From: Phytobacter diazotrophicus
Lineage (GTDB): Bacteria; Pseudomonadota; Gammaproteobacteria; Enterobacterales; Enterobacteriaceae
Assembly: GCA_004346725.1 (NCBI GenBank)
Contig: SMDE01000019.1
Location: 1-64,000 of the forward strand
Direction of reading: 5' to 3'
Length of the DNA stretch: 64,000 nt
Positions 8,396 to 17,984 of the stretch are shown in pieces. The stretch's first letter is position 1. The number at the start of each line of letters is the position of its first letter. Made by a program: the position numbers and the translations under genes. The notes under the pieces are model-generated. The model saw only the letters and a program-made list of their open reading frames with translations. It did no database searches and was not told where the DNA came from.

Positions 8396-10144
8396 ATGCC
8401 CGTTCAATTTTCATCTTTACCCGTGACCTTAGGCGTCACCGGACACCGCGATGTGCAGGATACAGAGCAGCTTCTCGCCCTGCTGGAGAGTGAAATCAGC
8501 GCGATTCAGGCGCGCTATCCTCATTCACCGGTCATGGCGCTCTCTTCGCTGGCCGAAGGAGCGGACCGCCTGTTTGCCCGCGTGATCATGGAAAAAAGAT
8601 TACCGCTGCATGTGGTGTTGCCTTTTGCCAAAGAAGAGTACGAGCGTGACTTCGCCGACACGGTGACGGAATTTCGCGAACTCTACGATTACGCGCAAAA
8701 GACCGGCGGTATCTACTGCATCGACACGGTGATCCCCGGTTCTGAAGCGATGATTTCCCTGGATCAAAACCCGCAGGGCTCTCTCTACCGCGACCTGCAA
8801 TATGCCAGAGCGGGTATATACCTGGCGCAGCGTTGTCATATTCTTTTCGCGCTGTGGGATGGCGAAAAAGCCAGGGGCTTAGGAGGTACCGCGCAGGTGG
8901 TTAACTTCCGGCGCGAAGGGCGCATTCAGGAGCACGACCTGGCCGCGTTGAATGCCAGACTGCCCGGCATCAAGCGCTATCTGGGCCAATCCAACCTGCT
9001 GGATGTACCGGACACCGGCCTGGTGTGCCATATTCACGTGCGCCGTAAAGCGGGAACCTATGCTAACGGCGCCACCGCCCCTTCTGTCTCCTGGTATCCG
9101 CCGCTGCCGGTCAAAGGCCAGCCGGAGACGCCATCGATCCACGGCGAAGAGTCCTGGTATCGCAGCCTTGAGCGCCTCGATACGCTGAATGCGCGTATTA
9201 CCAAAGAAGATGAGGCGAACGCCAGCCTCGGCGCATCGCATCTCTGTCATGCCGCTTTCGCCCATATCGACAGACTGGCGAATAAACAGATGAAAGATAT
9301 GCGTAAGGTGTACAACGTTATCTTTGGGTTGGCGGCCATCATGGCCCTGGTGGGCAACCGGGTGCCGGGTGATGGCGAGCACTGGGTTATCACCTCGCTG
9401 AGCCTGTCGCTGCTCCTGTTGGTACTGCTTTCCGTCGCGCTCAGCCGCGTCCACAGTTCTCGCGCCAACCGCAATGCCACCGAACTGCGTGCGCTGGCGG
9501 AGGGGCTGCGTGTGCAGAACGTCTGGCGTCAGGCCGGGATTGCGCGCGCCGTTTCGCTACATTATCTGCGCCGCAGCCACGACAATATCGCCTGGGTGCG
9601 CCGGGCAATGCTGGCTGCGAGTATTTACCCGCAAAGCGAGGCCAGCACGCTGAAAACGGCGATTAACGCAGTGAAAGAGAGCTGGGTGCGCGATCAGAAA
9701 AATTACTTCGAAAAAAACGTCCATAAAAAAGAGCGCAAGCACCGCCTCGCAAAACGCATGGCTTTCGGGCTGTTTATCTGCGGTATCGCCATCACATCTG
9801 TGGTGCTGGCCTCCAGCCTGTGGGGGCTTACCGATGAGCACCTGGCGCATACACTCCATTTCTGGAATATGGTGGGCGAACACCTGGCGGAGTTTTTGAT
9901 CGCCTGCGCCGCACTCTGCGCCGCTTACGCGAAATTTCTTGGCTATGAAGAGGATATCGCCGACTACGAACGGTCCGCGGTGTTGTTCTCTACTGCGCTG
10001 GCGAAAATGGAAGCCCATTCGCCGACGCCGGATACCGAAGACTTGCAGGAAATCTTGTATGCGCTCGGTATCGAAACCCTACAGGAAAATGCACGCTGGG
10101 TGGCGCGCACCACCGGACGTGATGTGGAAATTATTGGCGGCTAA
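8396..10144 (+). CDS. SLOG-like nucleotide-sensor domain fused to a four-TM (SLATT-like) membrane domain; putative defence effector
   Basis: 582 residues. The N-terminal ~200 residues look like a Rossmannoid SLOG-type fold: TLGVTGHRDV at the start, ALSSLAEGADRLFARV around residue 50, HVVLPF around 80. This is the pattern of proteins that bind or cleave nucleotide second messengers. The C-terminal half has two hydrophobic hairpins (about 305-350 and 455-520) separated by a charged helical region, as in SLATT-type membrane effectors. No clear ribosome-binding site precedes the ATG. A small TTTCCC/GGGAAA dyad lies at 8336-8350. It is 23 bp upstream of, and surely co-transcribed with, a DUF4062-STAND gene. 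The domain names are my reading from motifs; no precise family match was recognised. Confidence 0.6.
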   Translation: MPVQFSSLPVTLGVTGHRDVQDTEQLLALLESEISAIQARYPHSPVMALSSLAEGADRLFARVIMEKRLPLHVVLPFAKEEYERDFADTVTEFRELYDYAQKTGGIYCIDTVIPGSEAMISLDQNPQGSLYRDLQYARAGIYLAQRCHILFALWDGEKARGLGGTAQVVNFRREGRIQEHDLAALNARLPGIKRYLGQSNLLDVPDTGLVCHIHVRRKAGTYANGATAPSVSWYPPLPVKGQPETPSIHGEESWYRSLERLDTLNARITKEDEANASLGASHLCHAAFAHIDRLANKQMKDMRKVYNVIFGLAAIMALVGNRVPGDGEHWVITSLSLSLLLLVLLSVALSRVHSSRANRNATELRALAEGLRVQNVWRQAGIARAVSLHYLRRSHDNIAWVRRAMLAASIYPQSEASTLKTAINAVKESWVRDQKNYFEKNVHKKERKHRLAKRMAFGLFICGIAITSVVLASSLWGLTDEHLAHTLHFWNMVGEHLAEFLIACAALCAAYAKFLGYEEDIADYERSAVLFSTALAKMEAHSPTPDTEDLQEILYALGIETLQENARWVARTTGRDVEIIGG

Positions 10145-10167
10145 CACATATTAGGCGAAGGAATGGC

Positions 10168-13005
10168 ATGATGACTCAGGCAACCACGCAGCGCGAAATC
10201 CGGGTATTTCTCTCCTCCACGTTTCGGGATATGGACGCCGAACGCCACTATTTGGTGACCCGCGTCTTCCCGGAGATCCGCCAGATCTGCTATCAGCGGA
10301 TGATCAATTTCAGTGAAATCGATCTGCGCTGGGGAATCACCGAAGAGGCGGCCCACAATGGCCGCACGGTGCAAATCTGTCTTGAAGAGATTGAACGCTG
10401 CCGGTCGCTTGGCATTCCTCCTTTCTTTATCGGTTTCCTTGGCGAGCGCTACGGCTGGGTGCCGCAGGCTGACGATCTGGCCGCCTACTGGCAGCAATCA
10501 CCGGACCAGCGCTACGCCGGGCTGATCCGTGACGCACTGAAAGAAAATATCAGCGTCACGGAGCTGGAAATTCGCTTTGCGTTTCTGGCGCCCCCGCCGG
10601 ATGTCGCCCCCCTCTCTTCTGCCAGCACGCCGCGTGTGCAGATGTTTTTACGCGATCCGGCCCTCACTGCCACCATGGCAAGCGCTAACGCTCCGCAGGA
10701 TGTCTGGTTTGATCGCCTGCCTGATGGCACGCCGGATAGCACGCGCACAGCACAACTGGCTTCCCTGAAACAACGGCTGCGTCAGCATTTTCCGCAGACT
10801 ATCGCTATCGACGGCTATGACAGCGTGGAACAATTCGGCGAGGCGGTAAGGGCTTACCTGCTCAGCGCCATCGATACGCTGTATCCGGCGGAAAAGATGC
10901 CCAATCGCTGGCAACAGCGCACCCATGAACACGCGCAGTTCGCCGCCGTGCGTCGCCGGGCCTATGTGCCGCTTACAGCATTTCGCCAGCAGATAGTCAG
11001 CGAGCTTAACCAGGGCTGGATGGCCATTTCCCCGGAGCCCTGGCTGATTACCGCCCCGTCGGGGATGGGTAAAAGCGCCTTTTTAGCCGACTTAGAAAGC
11101 ACGCTGCGGGAGAAAAACCGGCAGGCGCCGATGCCGTGGGACGACGATTATGTGCCGCTTGAAATTAGCGAGCTCCTGAGCCAGGACGATAACTATCGTG
11201 TATTCAGCCATTATATTGGCGCGGATGGCGACACGACGCTCGACAACTGGCGTAACCGGCTGTTCTGGTTTTTGGCCGAAGAGGGAGATAGCACAGAGCC
11301 CGCCTCCGATGACCATCACGCCTGGCAGCAGGTGATGGAAAGAGTTCAACGCTTCCGTCAGCGCGAGAATGCGACGCTGGTCCTGATTCTGGATGCCATC
11401 AACCAGTTTGATAAACCTGAGCTTGCGATTCACCGCCTGCAACAGCTTGAATGGCCTTCACGCGTGCTGCTGGTCTTGTCCGCCACGCCAGAGGTGCAGT
11501 CATTCCTTGAGCAGCAAAAAATCACCTGGAAATGCCGCTCGCTCCCGGCGCTGACGCAGGAAGAGCGCGAAGCGCTTTGCCAGGCAAGCCTGAGCCTGGT
11601 CAGCAAGTCCTTGTCCGGGGAGCTGACCGGGCAGCTTATCAGCGCGCCCGCCTGCGACAATCCGCTGTTTATGCGCCTGGTATTAGAAGAGCTTTGCCTG
11701 CATGCCCGACACGAAGCGCTGCCGGAGAGACTGACCACGCTGCTGGCCTGTGCCGGGCCTGGCGCGTTGTTTACCTCCGTATTAGCGGCGTCTGACCGTG
11801 ATTTCTCATCGAAACTGGCGACCCGCGCCGCCTGCGCCATTGCGGCCTCTCGTCGCGGGCTGACCCATGGCGAACTGTCCCGCATTCTGGCGATTTACCC
11901 CTCGCTGAAAGTCCCGGATAGCGAGTTAGTGCCGCTGCTGGCACGGCTTGCCCCGTATTGCCAGAACAGCGATGGTCGCCTGCGGTTATTGCATAACACG
12001 CTCTATCAGGCGCTACAGGACAATGATGAAATGGAAAGCTGCCGGGAACGTATTCTCGGGGAGATCCAGGACAGCAGCGGCTTTGCGCTGGCGGAACGCA
12101 CCTGGCAGTGGCTGTCGCTCGGTGAGATCGATCCGGTCATACGCGAACTCTCTGAGGTGATGGCGGTGATCCGTTTGCACGAGGTGGATCCGGCCCTGTT
12201 ACACACCGTCTGGCAGTTTAGTGGTATTTACGATGGACGGCGTCTTGACCCCCGGTTTGAACAGACATTTGCGTGGACCGCCCCGGACCCGGCGGTGCTG
12301 CAAAACCACCTGCCTGCCGCGCTCTCCATCTTCACCTGGCTACGTCAGAGCCGGGCGGAAAAGGCGGCGACACAGTGGGCAGAGATGATTAAACCTGCCG
12401 TAGAGGACGATAAAACGCCGCCGGGGCTGAAAGCGCACTTTTACAATACGCTCACGGTACTGGCGCAAAAAACCGCTAACCCGGCACTGGCAAAAGAGGC
12501 CATGGATCAGGTGCTGGAAAATCTGTTTAACCCCGGAGAAGCCGGTATGAAAATGCTGGCGGTAACCATGTCTAACATGGCGCAGCAACTCAATGCGGCG
12601 GGTAAGAGTGAACAGGCGCTGGAACTTTACCAGAAGGCAAAAGTCGCGGCCCTGCAACCCCCGCGGGACCCTGCCGTTCTGGCCAACATTATCATGCAAA
12701 TCGCGCAGATTAAGGCCCAAAGCGGCAACACCGCCGAAACGGAACAGCATCTGCAGGAAGCGGTTGCACTCATCGAACAGATGCCGCCAACACCGCAGCG
12801 GAAAATTATGCTGTCATCGTTTTATCAGGAACTTGCCACCGTTTATCTGGTGGAAAAAAACTTTGCCCGCGCCGTCGGGCTCTATGACCGCGCTATTGCC
12901 GCGGTAGAAACGATTTACAGCAGCGACGCAACCGAGATACGCAAACTCGAGGAAAGCCGCGATCTGTTTTACCGCCTGGCCGGCGAGCACGGCCAGACAG
13001 AGTAA
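10168..13005 (+). CDS. DUF4062-STAND NTPase-TPR protein (putative antiphage sensor)
   Basis: 945 residues in three parts. The first ~140 are a DUF4062 domain (REIRVFLSSTFRDMDAER, FSEIDLRWGITEE, FFIGFLGERYGWVP), a TIR/flavodoxin-like module also found in eukaryotic TEP1 and nephrocystin-3. A NACHT/STAND ATPase follows, with Walker A APSGMGKSAF near 292 and Walker B LVLILDAINQF near 400. A helical region ends in tetratricopeptide-like repeats from about 760 (MAQQLNAAGKSEQALELYQ and similar). STAND proteins of this design act as sensor switches, and many bacterial ones are antiphage. A good GAAGGA site precedes tandem ATGs. The stop is only 6 bp from that of the convergent paralogue. Confidence 0.78.
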   Translation: MMTQATTQREIRVFLSSTFRDMDAERHYLVTRVFPEIRQICYQRMINFSEIDLRWGITEEAAHNGRTVQICLEEIERCRSLGIPPFFIGFLGERYGWVPQADDLAAYWQQSPDQRYAGLIRDALKENISVTELEIRFAFLAPPPDVAPLSSASTPRVQMFLRDPALTATMASANAPQDVWFDRLPDGTPDSTRTAQLASLKQRLRQHFPQTIAIDGYDSVEQFGEAVRAYLLSAIDTLYPAEKMPNRWQQRTHEHAQFAAVRRRAYVPLTAFRQQIVSELNQGWMAISPEPWLITAPSGMGKSAFLADLESTLREKNRQAPMPWDDDYVPLEISELLSQDDNYRVFSHYIGADGDTTLDNWRNRLFWFLAEEGDSTEPASDDHHAWQQVMERVQRFRQRENATLVLILDAINQFDKPELAIHRLQQLEWPSRVLLVLSATPEVQSFLEQQKITWKCRSLPALTQEEREALCQASLSLVSKSLSGELTGQLISAPACDNPLFMRLVLEELCLHARHEALPERLTTLLACAGPGALFTSVLAASDRDFSSKLATRAACAIAASRRGLTHGELSRILAIYPSLKVPDSELVPLLARLAPYCQNSDGRLRLLHNTLYQALQDNDEMESCRERILGEIQDSSGFALAERTWQWLSLGEIDPVIRELSEVMAVIRLHEVDPALLHTVWQFSGIYDGRRLDPRFEQTFAWTAPDPAVLQNHLPAALSIFTWLRQSRAEKAATQWAEMIKPAVEDDKTPPGLKAHFYNTLTVLAQKTANPALAKEAMDQVLENLFNPGEAGMKMLAVTMSNMAQQLNAAGKSEQALELYQKAKVAALQPPRDPAVLANIIMQIAQIKAQSGNTAETEQHLQEAVALIEQMPPTPQRKIMLSSFYQELATVYLVEKNFARAVGLYDRAIAAVETIYSSDATEIRKLEESRDLFYRLAGEHGQTE

Positions 13006-13011
13006 GCCCGC

Positions 13012-16000
13012 TTAGTGAACGAGCTTATTCCAGGCACTGCGTAGCTTTTCGCCCACGCTACGCTTTGCCTCTGTTTGCGCGCTCGCAGGTTCCGCCGGAG
13101 ATTCATCTGTCATGGAGACCGGCTCCGCAGGCGTTCCAGGTTGTGCCGCTGTTGACCATGTTGAGACGTCGACTTTTAAGGATGTCTGCCATGACGGGGT
13201 CGCCATACTGACAGGCATCTGCCCCCATTGTTCCTTGCGCCCCGTTTTGTCCAGCACGCCTCTTGCCACCAGCCATTGAAACAGCGCATTTTTTTCCGGG
13301 GATGCTTCAAGCCACTGCGGCTCCACCATGGTAAAGAGCGTGCGGTACAAGGTTTCCGCAGCCGCATACTCGGCCAGAAAATAATGCATTTCTGCTGCCT
13401 CCGCCACGGACTGCACCTTAAGCTCAACGTCACCATGGTCATGCTCAACACGAAGCGACATAATTTGCAGCAGCAATGCTTTCGCTTCCTGATATTTCTG
13501 CTGTGCTTTGTAAGTACAGGCCAGATTACGCATAACCTTGAGCCTGCCTGCATTCTCCGGCGCGAGCTTACCCTCCTGTACAGCGAGCCATTTCGCCCAG
13601 CAGGCGGCCGCCTCATCCAGACGATCCTGGCCCAGGTAGAGCATGCCGAGGTCATCAAGTAACCGTAACATCACCGGGCTTTCAGGCCGACTCAGTTCAG
13701 ACTGCGTGGTCAGCATCGCTTCATACAGCGGGATCGCCTTTTCATGGCGATCGTCTTCCATATAGAGGTTTGCCAGCGATTGTCGGGCAAATAGCAGCTC
13801 CGCCTGATTATCCGGCAGATGCTCAAGCAAAGGGATGGCTTCGCGCAGTTGCGATGCGGCGTCTTCAAGGCGCCCCATGGAATGGTATAACTCCGCCATA
13901 TAGAACAGCCCGGCAATGAAGTCAGGATGGCCCGGTGATAACGATTTACGCCGGATGTCCATCATCTGCGTAAACAGCGGTTCGGCTTTATCGGCGTCGC
14001 CCTGACGATAATAGAGTTCTCCCAAATCGTTCAGACTTGTGGCGATATCGGGATGTTCCGGCGGCAAAACCGCCTTACGCAAGGCCAGCACTTCAAGCAA
14101 AACAGGTTCGGCTTCGTCGTAACGCATAAGCTCCATATAGAGCCCGCCAAGGCTGCGCTTTAAGCCAATGAGATGGGGATTGTCGCGGGCCTGCAGACGC
14201 GTTCTCACCGCCAGCGATTTACGCAGTAAAGACTCCGCCTGCTCATATTCTTCCAGTTGCTGATAACACTCCCCCAGACTCTGGGCGAGGTTGGCAAAAT
14301 CGATACTGTTTTCGTTGCTCACCGCTTGCAGTGCTTCGCGCAACAGCGGCTCTGCTTTTTCCGGCTGGCCCAGTGCGCCGTAAATTCCGGCCAGGTTATT
14401 CAGCACGACGCCAATATCCGGGTGCCCTGCGGGCAACATCTTGCGCATCATTGCCAGCGCATCATGCAGCAGCGGTTCCGCTTTGTCATACTGCCCAAGC
14501 AGGCGGTAGAAAAGCGCCAGGCTATTGATCGTCCCCATGGTGTTGATCACGTTAACGGGCGTGGCTTTACGTACCAGAACAGCCGCCAATTCACTCCAGC
14601 GCACACCAATCTGCCAGAATCCGCGTTGCAAAAACCAGGCGCTTACCGCGTTCATTGTGGGCGTAAACACCACCTCAGGGCGCCAGACATTCCAGTTTTC
14701 CACCAGCGCATGTAATAACAGCGAAAGGGAGCTTCGCCCGGCGCCAAGTGTGAGCATTGCCTGCGAGGCCAGCTCCGGGTAGCTTTGCTGTAACGCGCAA
14801 AAGGCGTCGACATGCCCGAGGGTCTCCACCAGTTGCTCATAATTTTCCAGCGCCATCCACTGGTATGTGCGTTCGGCCACCGAAAACGCATCCCGTTGAT
14901 TAAACCGGGCCACCAGCGCCCGCCGGGACGGGGACATCAACGGCGACAGCGCGGTCAGCGTTTGGGTAAAGATGGTATGGGTGATACGCAACCTGCCGTC
15001 TTCGTTCAGGCAAAACGGCGCAATACGCGCCAGCAAGCGCAGCAAGGTCTGGTCGGCCATTTTCAGGCCTGACTGGTGCAGATGCGGTGCCAGCAGGACG
15101 GCTAAATCACTGTGGGATACCCCCGCGCGGGAAGCGGCAATCAGCGTCGTCGCATGGCTGGCAAGGGAGTATCCCTCAGCGCGAAAATCCCGGTCGGTTT
15201 CATTTAACAGCGCCAGGAACAGTTGCCCCGCATCATCATAAGTGAGTAATGCGCTCACCCGTGCCGCCAGGGAGTCGTGATCCGCATGCAGGCGTAACTC
15301 TTCCATCACCAGACGCAAAAACAGCGCGTTACCGCAGGCGGGCGCGGCAACCAGTTGCCCGACTAACGTCTCCGGCAGCTTTTTACTGTACTGGCGCAAA
15401 AATAACGTTATGGCCTCGCGGCGATGCGCTTCGGTCAGTTCCGGGAAAGCCAGCGTCTGCCACATGTCCGGTAGCGGTTCCGTTGAGGTCACCACCAGCA
15501 ATGTGCCCGGTAAGAAGCGCAGGCTATTGAGGCGGCGCATCCCCGCCTCCTGAGGCGAGAACTGGTTAATGGCATCCAGCAGCAGAATGATGGGCTTGCC
15601 CATCTGCACCTGGGCGGCGCTCACGAGTTCCGCAAACGCCGCCCAGCGCGCGTCATCTTCGGTGGGAACATCAAGCGTGGCGGGCAAATAAGGCGTAAGC
15701 ACCTGGAGCACCCGCTCACGCCAGCTTTCCGGCGTGTTATCGCCGTCCGCGCCAACGAAATGGGCGATCACCAACGCCGTGTTGAAGGTTTCAGAGGCCA
15801 CCAGGTCGGCCATAAACGCACTTTTCCCCCGCCCGGAATCGCCGACCAGCGCCAGACGGTTCAGGGGTTCGCGCGCCTGATCTCCATTCGGGAGCATGGC
15901 AGCAAGCATGTCCTGTGCCCATGTCTCGACCTGCTGTTTAAAAGCGGGCAACGGCACATAATTCTCGCGCCGGGAAAGCGCATAGCATTGTTGCGCATGT

Positions 16001-16719
16001 AACCTGAGTTGCCGCTCATTCGGCACCTCATCAAGGGGGAAGTGGGTATCCAGTTCGGCAGTTAAGAAATCGAGGATCTGCTGACCAAACTCGCTGATCG
16101 CCTGGTAGCCATCAACACCGATACACTCCGCGTGCGTCTCTCTGATTGCCCTTTTCAGGGCCGCAAGCTTGTCGCGGGCAGCGTCTGTGCTTTCATAGAA
16201 AGTGGCCGACTCTTTCCCGGCAAGAGAAGCCGTTAAATCCGGATGGCGAAAATAGAGCTGGACCCGCTGCCTGCTGACCCCCTGCGCATCGTCCATAAAC
16301 CCAAAGCGCATCTCCAGCTCGGTAACGCTGATACCTTCCGCCAGCGCCGCTTCGATACGTCGGGCATAGGGGTTTTCATCCTGCGCCGCCTGGTGCCAGT
16401 AATTTTCCAGATCGTGACGCTGTGGTACCCAACCGTAACGTTCGCCGATAAAGCCAATAAAGAACGGCGAAATGCCCAGCGCGCGGCAGCGGGCGATCTC
16501 TTCGAGGCAGATTTGCACCGTCTGGCCGTTGTGCGCATCCTCTTCGGTAATCCCCCAGCGCAGGTCAATCTCGCTAAATACCACCTGGCGTTCAAGGCAC
16601 TGCTGTCGAAACAGGGGAAAAACGCGGGTCAGTAATTCATGACGCTCGTTTTCCATATCCCGAAAGGTGGAAGACAAAAACAGGCGAATCTGGCGAGGCT
16701 GACTGGCTGACGTTGGCAT
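13012..16719 (-). CDS. Large DUF4062-STAND NTPase with long kinesin-light-chain-type TPR array
   Basis: 1235 residues, with the same architecture as the convergent neighbour but a longer sensor. DUF4062 (about 8-140: IRLFLSSTFRDMENER, SEIDLRWGITEE, FFIGFIGERYGWVP) is very similar to its paralogue. Walker A is VGDSGRGKSAFMADL near 288 and Walker B ILLLDAINQF near 380. From about 730 to 1130 runs a regular array of ~42-residue TPRs (LNNLAGIYGALGQPEKAEP, LGGLYMELMRYDEAEPVL, LNDLGELYYRQGDADKAEP), typical of kinesin-light-chain/NPHP3 repeats. The tail is Pro/Ala/Glu-rich. The DUF4062 part is conserved between the two proteins while the C-termini differ, as expected for a shared output and separate ligand sensing. 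It has its own promoter. Confidence 0.78.
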   Translation of the reverse strand: MPTSASQPRQIRLFLSSTFRDMENERHELLTRVFPLFRQQCLERQVVFSEIDLRWGITEEDAHNGQTVQICLEEIARCRALGISPFFIGFIGERYGWVPQRHDLENYWHQAAQDENPYARRIEAALAEGISVTELEMRFGFMDDAQGVSRQRVQLYFRHPDLTASLAGKESATFYESTDAARDKLAALKRAIRETHAECIGVDGYQAISEFGQQILDFLTAELDTHFPLDEVPNERQLRLHAQQCYALSRRENYVPLPAFKQQVETWAQDMLAAMLPNGDQAREPLNRLALVGDSGRGKSAFMADLVASETFNTALVIAHFVGADGDNTPESWRERVLQVLTPYLPATLDVPTEDDARWAAFAELVSAAQVQMGKPIILLLDAINQFSPQEAGMRRLNSLRFLPGTLLVVTSTEPLPDMWQTLAFPELTEAHRREAITLFLRQYSKKLPETLVGQLVAAPACGNALFLRLVMEELRLHADHDSLAARVSALLTYDDAGQLFLALLNETDRDFRAEGYSLASHATTLIAASRAGVSHSDLAVLLAPHLHQSGLKMADQTLLRLLARIAPFCLNEDGRLRITHTIFTQTLTALSPLMSPSRRALVARFNQRDAFSVAERTYQWMALENYEQLVETLGHVDAFCALQQSYPELASQAMLTLGAGRSSLSLLLHALVENWNVWRPEVVFTPTMNAVSAWFLQRGFWQIGVRWSELAAVLVRKATPVNVINTMGTINSLALFYRLLGQYDKAEPLLHDALAMMRKMLPAGHPDIGVVLNNLAGIYGALGQPEKAEPLLREALQAVSNENSIDFANLAQSLGECYQQLEEYEQAESLLRKSLAVRTRLQARDNPHLIGLKRSLGGLYMELMRYDEAEPVLLEVLALRKAVLPPEHPDIATSLNDLGELYYRQGDADKAEPLFTQMMDIRRKSLSPGHPDFIAGLFYMAELYHSMGRLEDAASQLREAIPLLEHLPDNQAELLFARQSLANLYMEDDRHEKAIPLYEAMLTTQSELSRPESPVMLRLLDDLGMLYLGQDRLDEAAACWAKWLAVQEGKLAPENAGRLKVMRNLACTYKAQQKYQEAKALLLQIMSLRVEHDHGDVELKVQSVAEAAEMHYFLAEYAAAETLYRTLFTMVEPQWLEASPEKNALFQWLVARGVLDKTGRKEQWGQMPVSMATPSWQTSLKVDVSTWSTAAQPGTPAEPVSMTDESPAEPASAQTEAKRSVGEKLRSAWNKLVH

Positions 16720-16753
16720 GAGCGCTGTTCCATGTGGTTGGTCGGTAACATAT

Positions 16754-17019
16754 TTATCCGTAACAACGAATAAGGTCCTGGGCCTGACGTTTCACCGAAT
16801 CATTGACCCGTTCGGATGCCAGAATTTTCTCCAGCGTGGAGATGCCCAAACCCGATCCATATTGGCCACCCGCCACCGCGCATCATCACCCAGCGGGCGA
16901 TTTTGGGTACGCAGAACACCACGCGCATGTAAAAGGGAGCGTATTTTTGAATGCAGAGACAATAAAGCGATAGCGCTTAACGAGGATAAATCCCGTTCTG
17001 AACAATCTGACTTATCCAT
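16754..17019 (-). pseudogene. Decayed gene, N- and C-terminal pieces in two frames
   Basis: Read leftward, the frame from 17019 gives MDKSDCSERDLSSLSAIALL and LLHARGVLRTQNRPLGD, which resembles the N-terminus of a small DUF6998-like family. It loses coding character after about 16880. The next frame then continues with coding-like sequence (GSGLGISTLEKILASERVND, VKRQAQDLIRCYG) to a stop at 16754. The middle of the protein is missing. This looks like an internal deletion with frameshift. It lies directly upstream of the large STAND gene, as relics often do in defence islands. Confidence 0.5.
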
Positions 17020-17209
17020 GTATTTATCTGGACCCCAATGTCACCGCTACAAGATGGGCTGTCAGCCTGGCATTTTGCCCTTTCTGACCGGGTTCGTCAT
17101 CCCCCCAGAACTGGTCGAAACGCGCCTTCCTGAAAACAGGGATTGTTACCCGCCCGCTGTTATCTGACAATGACAAAATATAAAGGCAGCCGCGCAGGGA
17201 AAGCCGCAG

Positions 17210-17719
17210 ATGAAAAAGTATTCTTACCCGTATTTGTTGATCCTCGCCATTGCCGTTGTGGCGGCGATTTTTGGCTTTTTCGCCTGGCGCAACATGATTT
17301 ATCGCCCCACCTTCCTGTCTCATGCGGCGTTTCGATATATGGTGATGACCGCGCTTGCGATGACGGTTGTCGTCTGTTTTGCCCTACGAAAACGCTTTGC
17401 CGCCAATATCAGCACACGAACGGAATATCTCAAAGCCTGGTGCGGTATGGCCCTGGGGATGGTGTTTGTTTTTTCCGCGCTCTTCACCACGCTCACCTGG
17501 CTGCTGCCCGGCGTTGAATCGACCTATACCGCACCTTATCGCTACAGCTCTGGCGGCTCACGAAGCTGCTCCGGGGCCAGCGTCTATGACCGCGATCTTG
17601 ATGAAGAGATCCGCATCTGCGAGCCCTCCGGCAATCTCTATTCTGGTCGCACCCTGCGGGTAATTAAGCGGACCAACGCGTTGGGCATGGTGGTGATAGA
17701 CGCCACCACACTTCCCTGA
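17210..17719 (+). CDS. Hypothetical inner-membrane protein
   Basis: 169 residues, family not recognised. Three hydrophobic helices (about 7-27, 43-63 and 79-101) are followed by a polar C-terminal domain with SSGGSRSCSG and RICEPSGNLYSG. The two cysteines, in positions likely to be periplasmic, might pair. An AGGGAA sequence lies upstream of the ATG. It is alone on its strand, 265 bp before the phosphatase gene. Confidence 0.6.
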   Translation: MKKYSYPYLLILAIAVVAAIFGFFAWRNMIYRPTFLSHAAFRYMVMTALAMTVVVCFALRKRFAANISTRTEYLKAWCGMALGMVFVFSALFTTLTWLLPGVESTYTAPYRYSSGGSRSCSGASVYDRDLDEEIRICEPSGNLYSGRTLRVIKRTNALGMVVIDATTLP

Positions 17720-17984
17720 GGCTCCGTCTGTCGGCCTGAGAGAGCATCAGGCATATTTACCGTTAGTGACAAAATGGCAATGGGTAATGAAATATTGCGG
17801 GTTTCGCCGGAGCGCGACTGCGCGTAGCATGATGGCCTTCCCTGTGACCCGTGCCGGTGGCAGGGAAGCACGCAGGCTCGCCCTATTCTTCGACAACGTG
17901 ATTCGATGTTACAGCGCAGGGAATGGAAGGATGTCATGTCTTTATCCCTGATAAAATCTCTCTCTGACACGTGGGAAAAACACA

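Noticed and set aside
16718..17167. 149-codon rightward frame opposite the gene relic
   Set aside because: Composition and lack of a signal or Shine-Dalgarno argue against it; it is the shadow of the minus-strand coding-like pieces.
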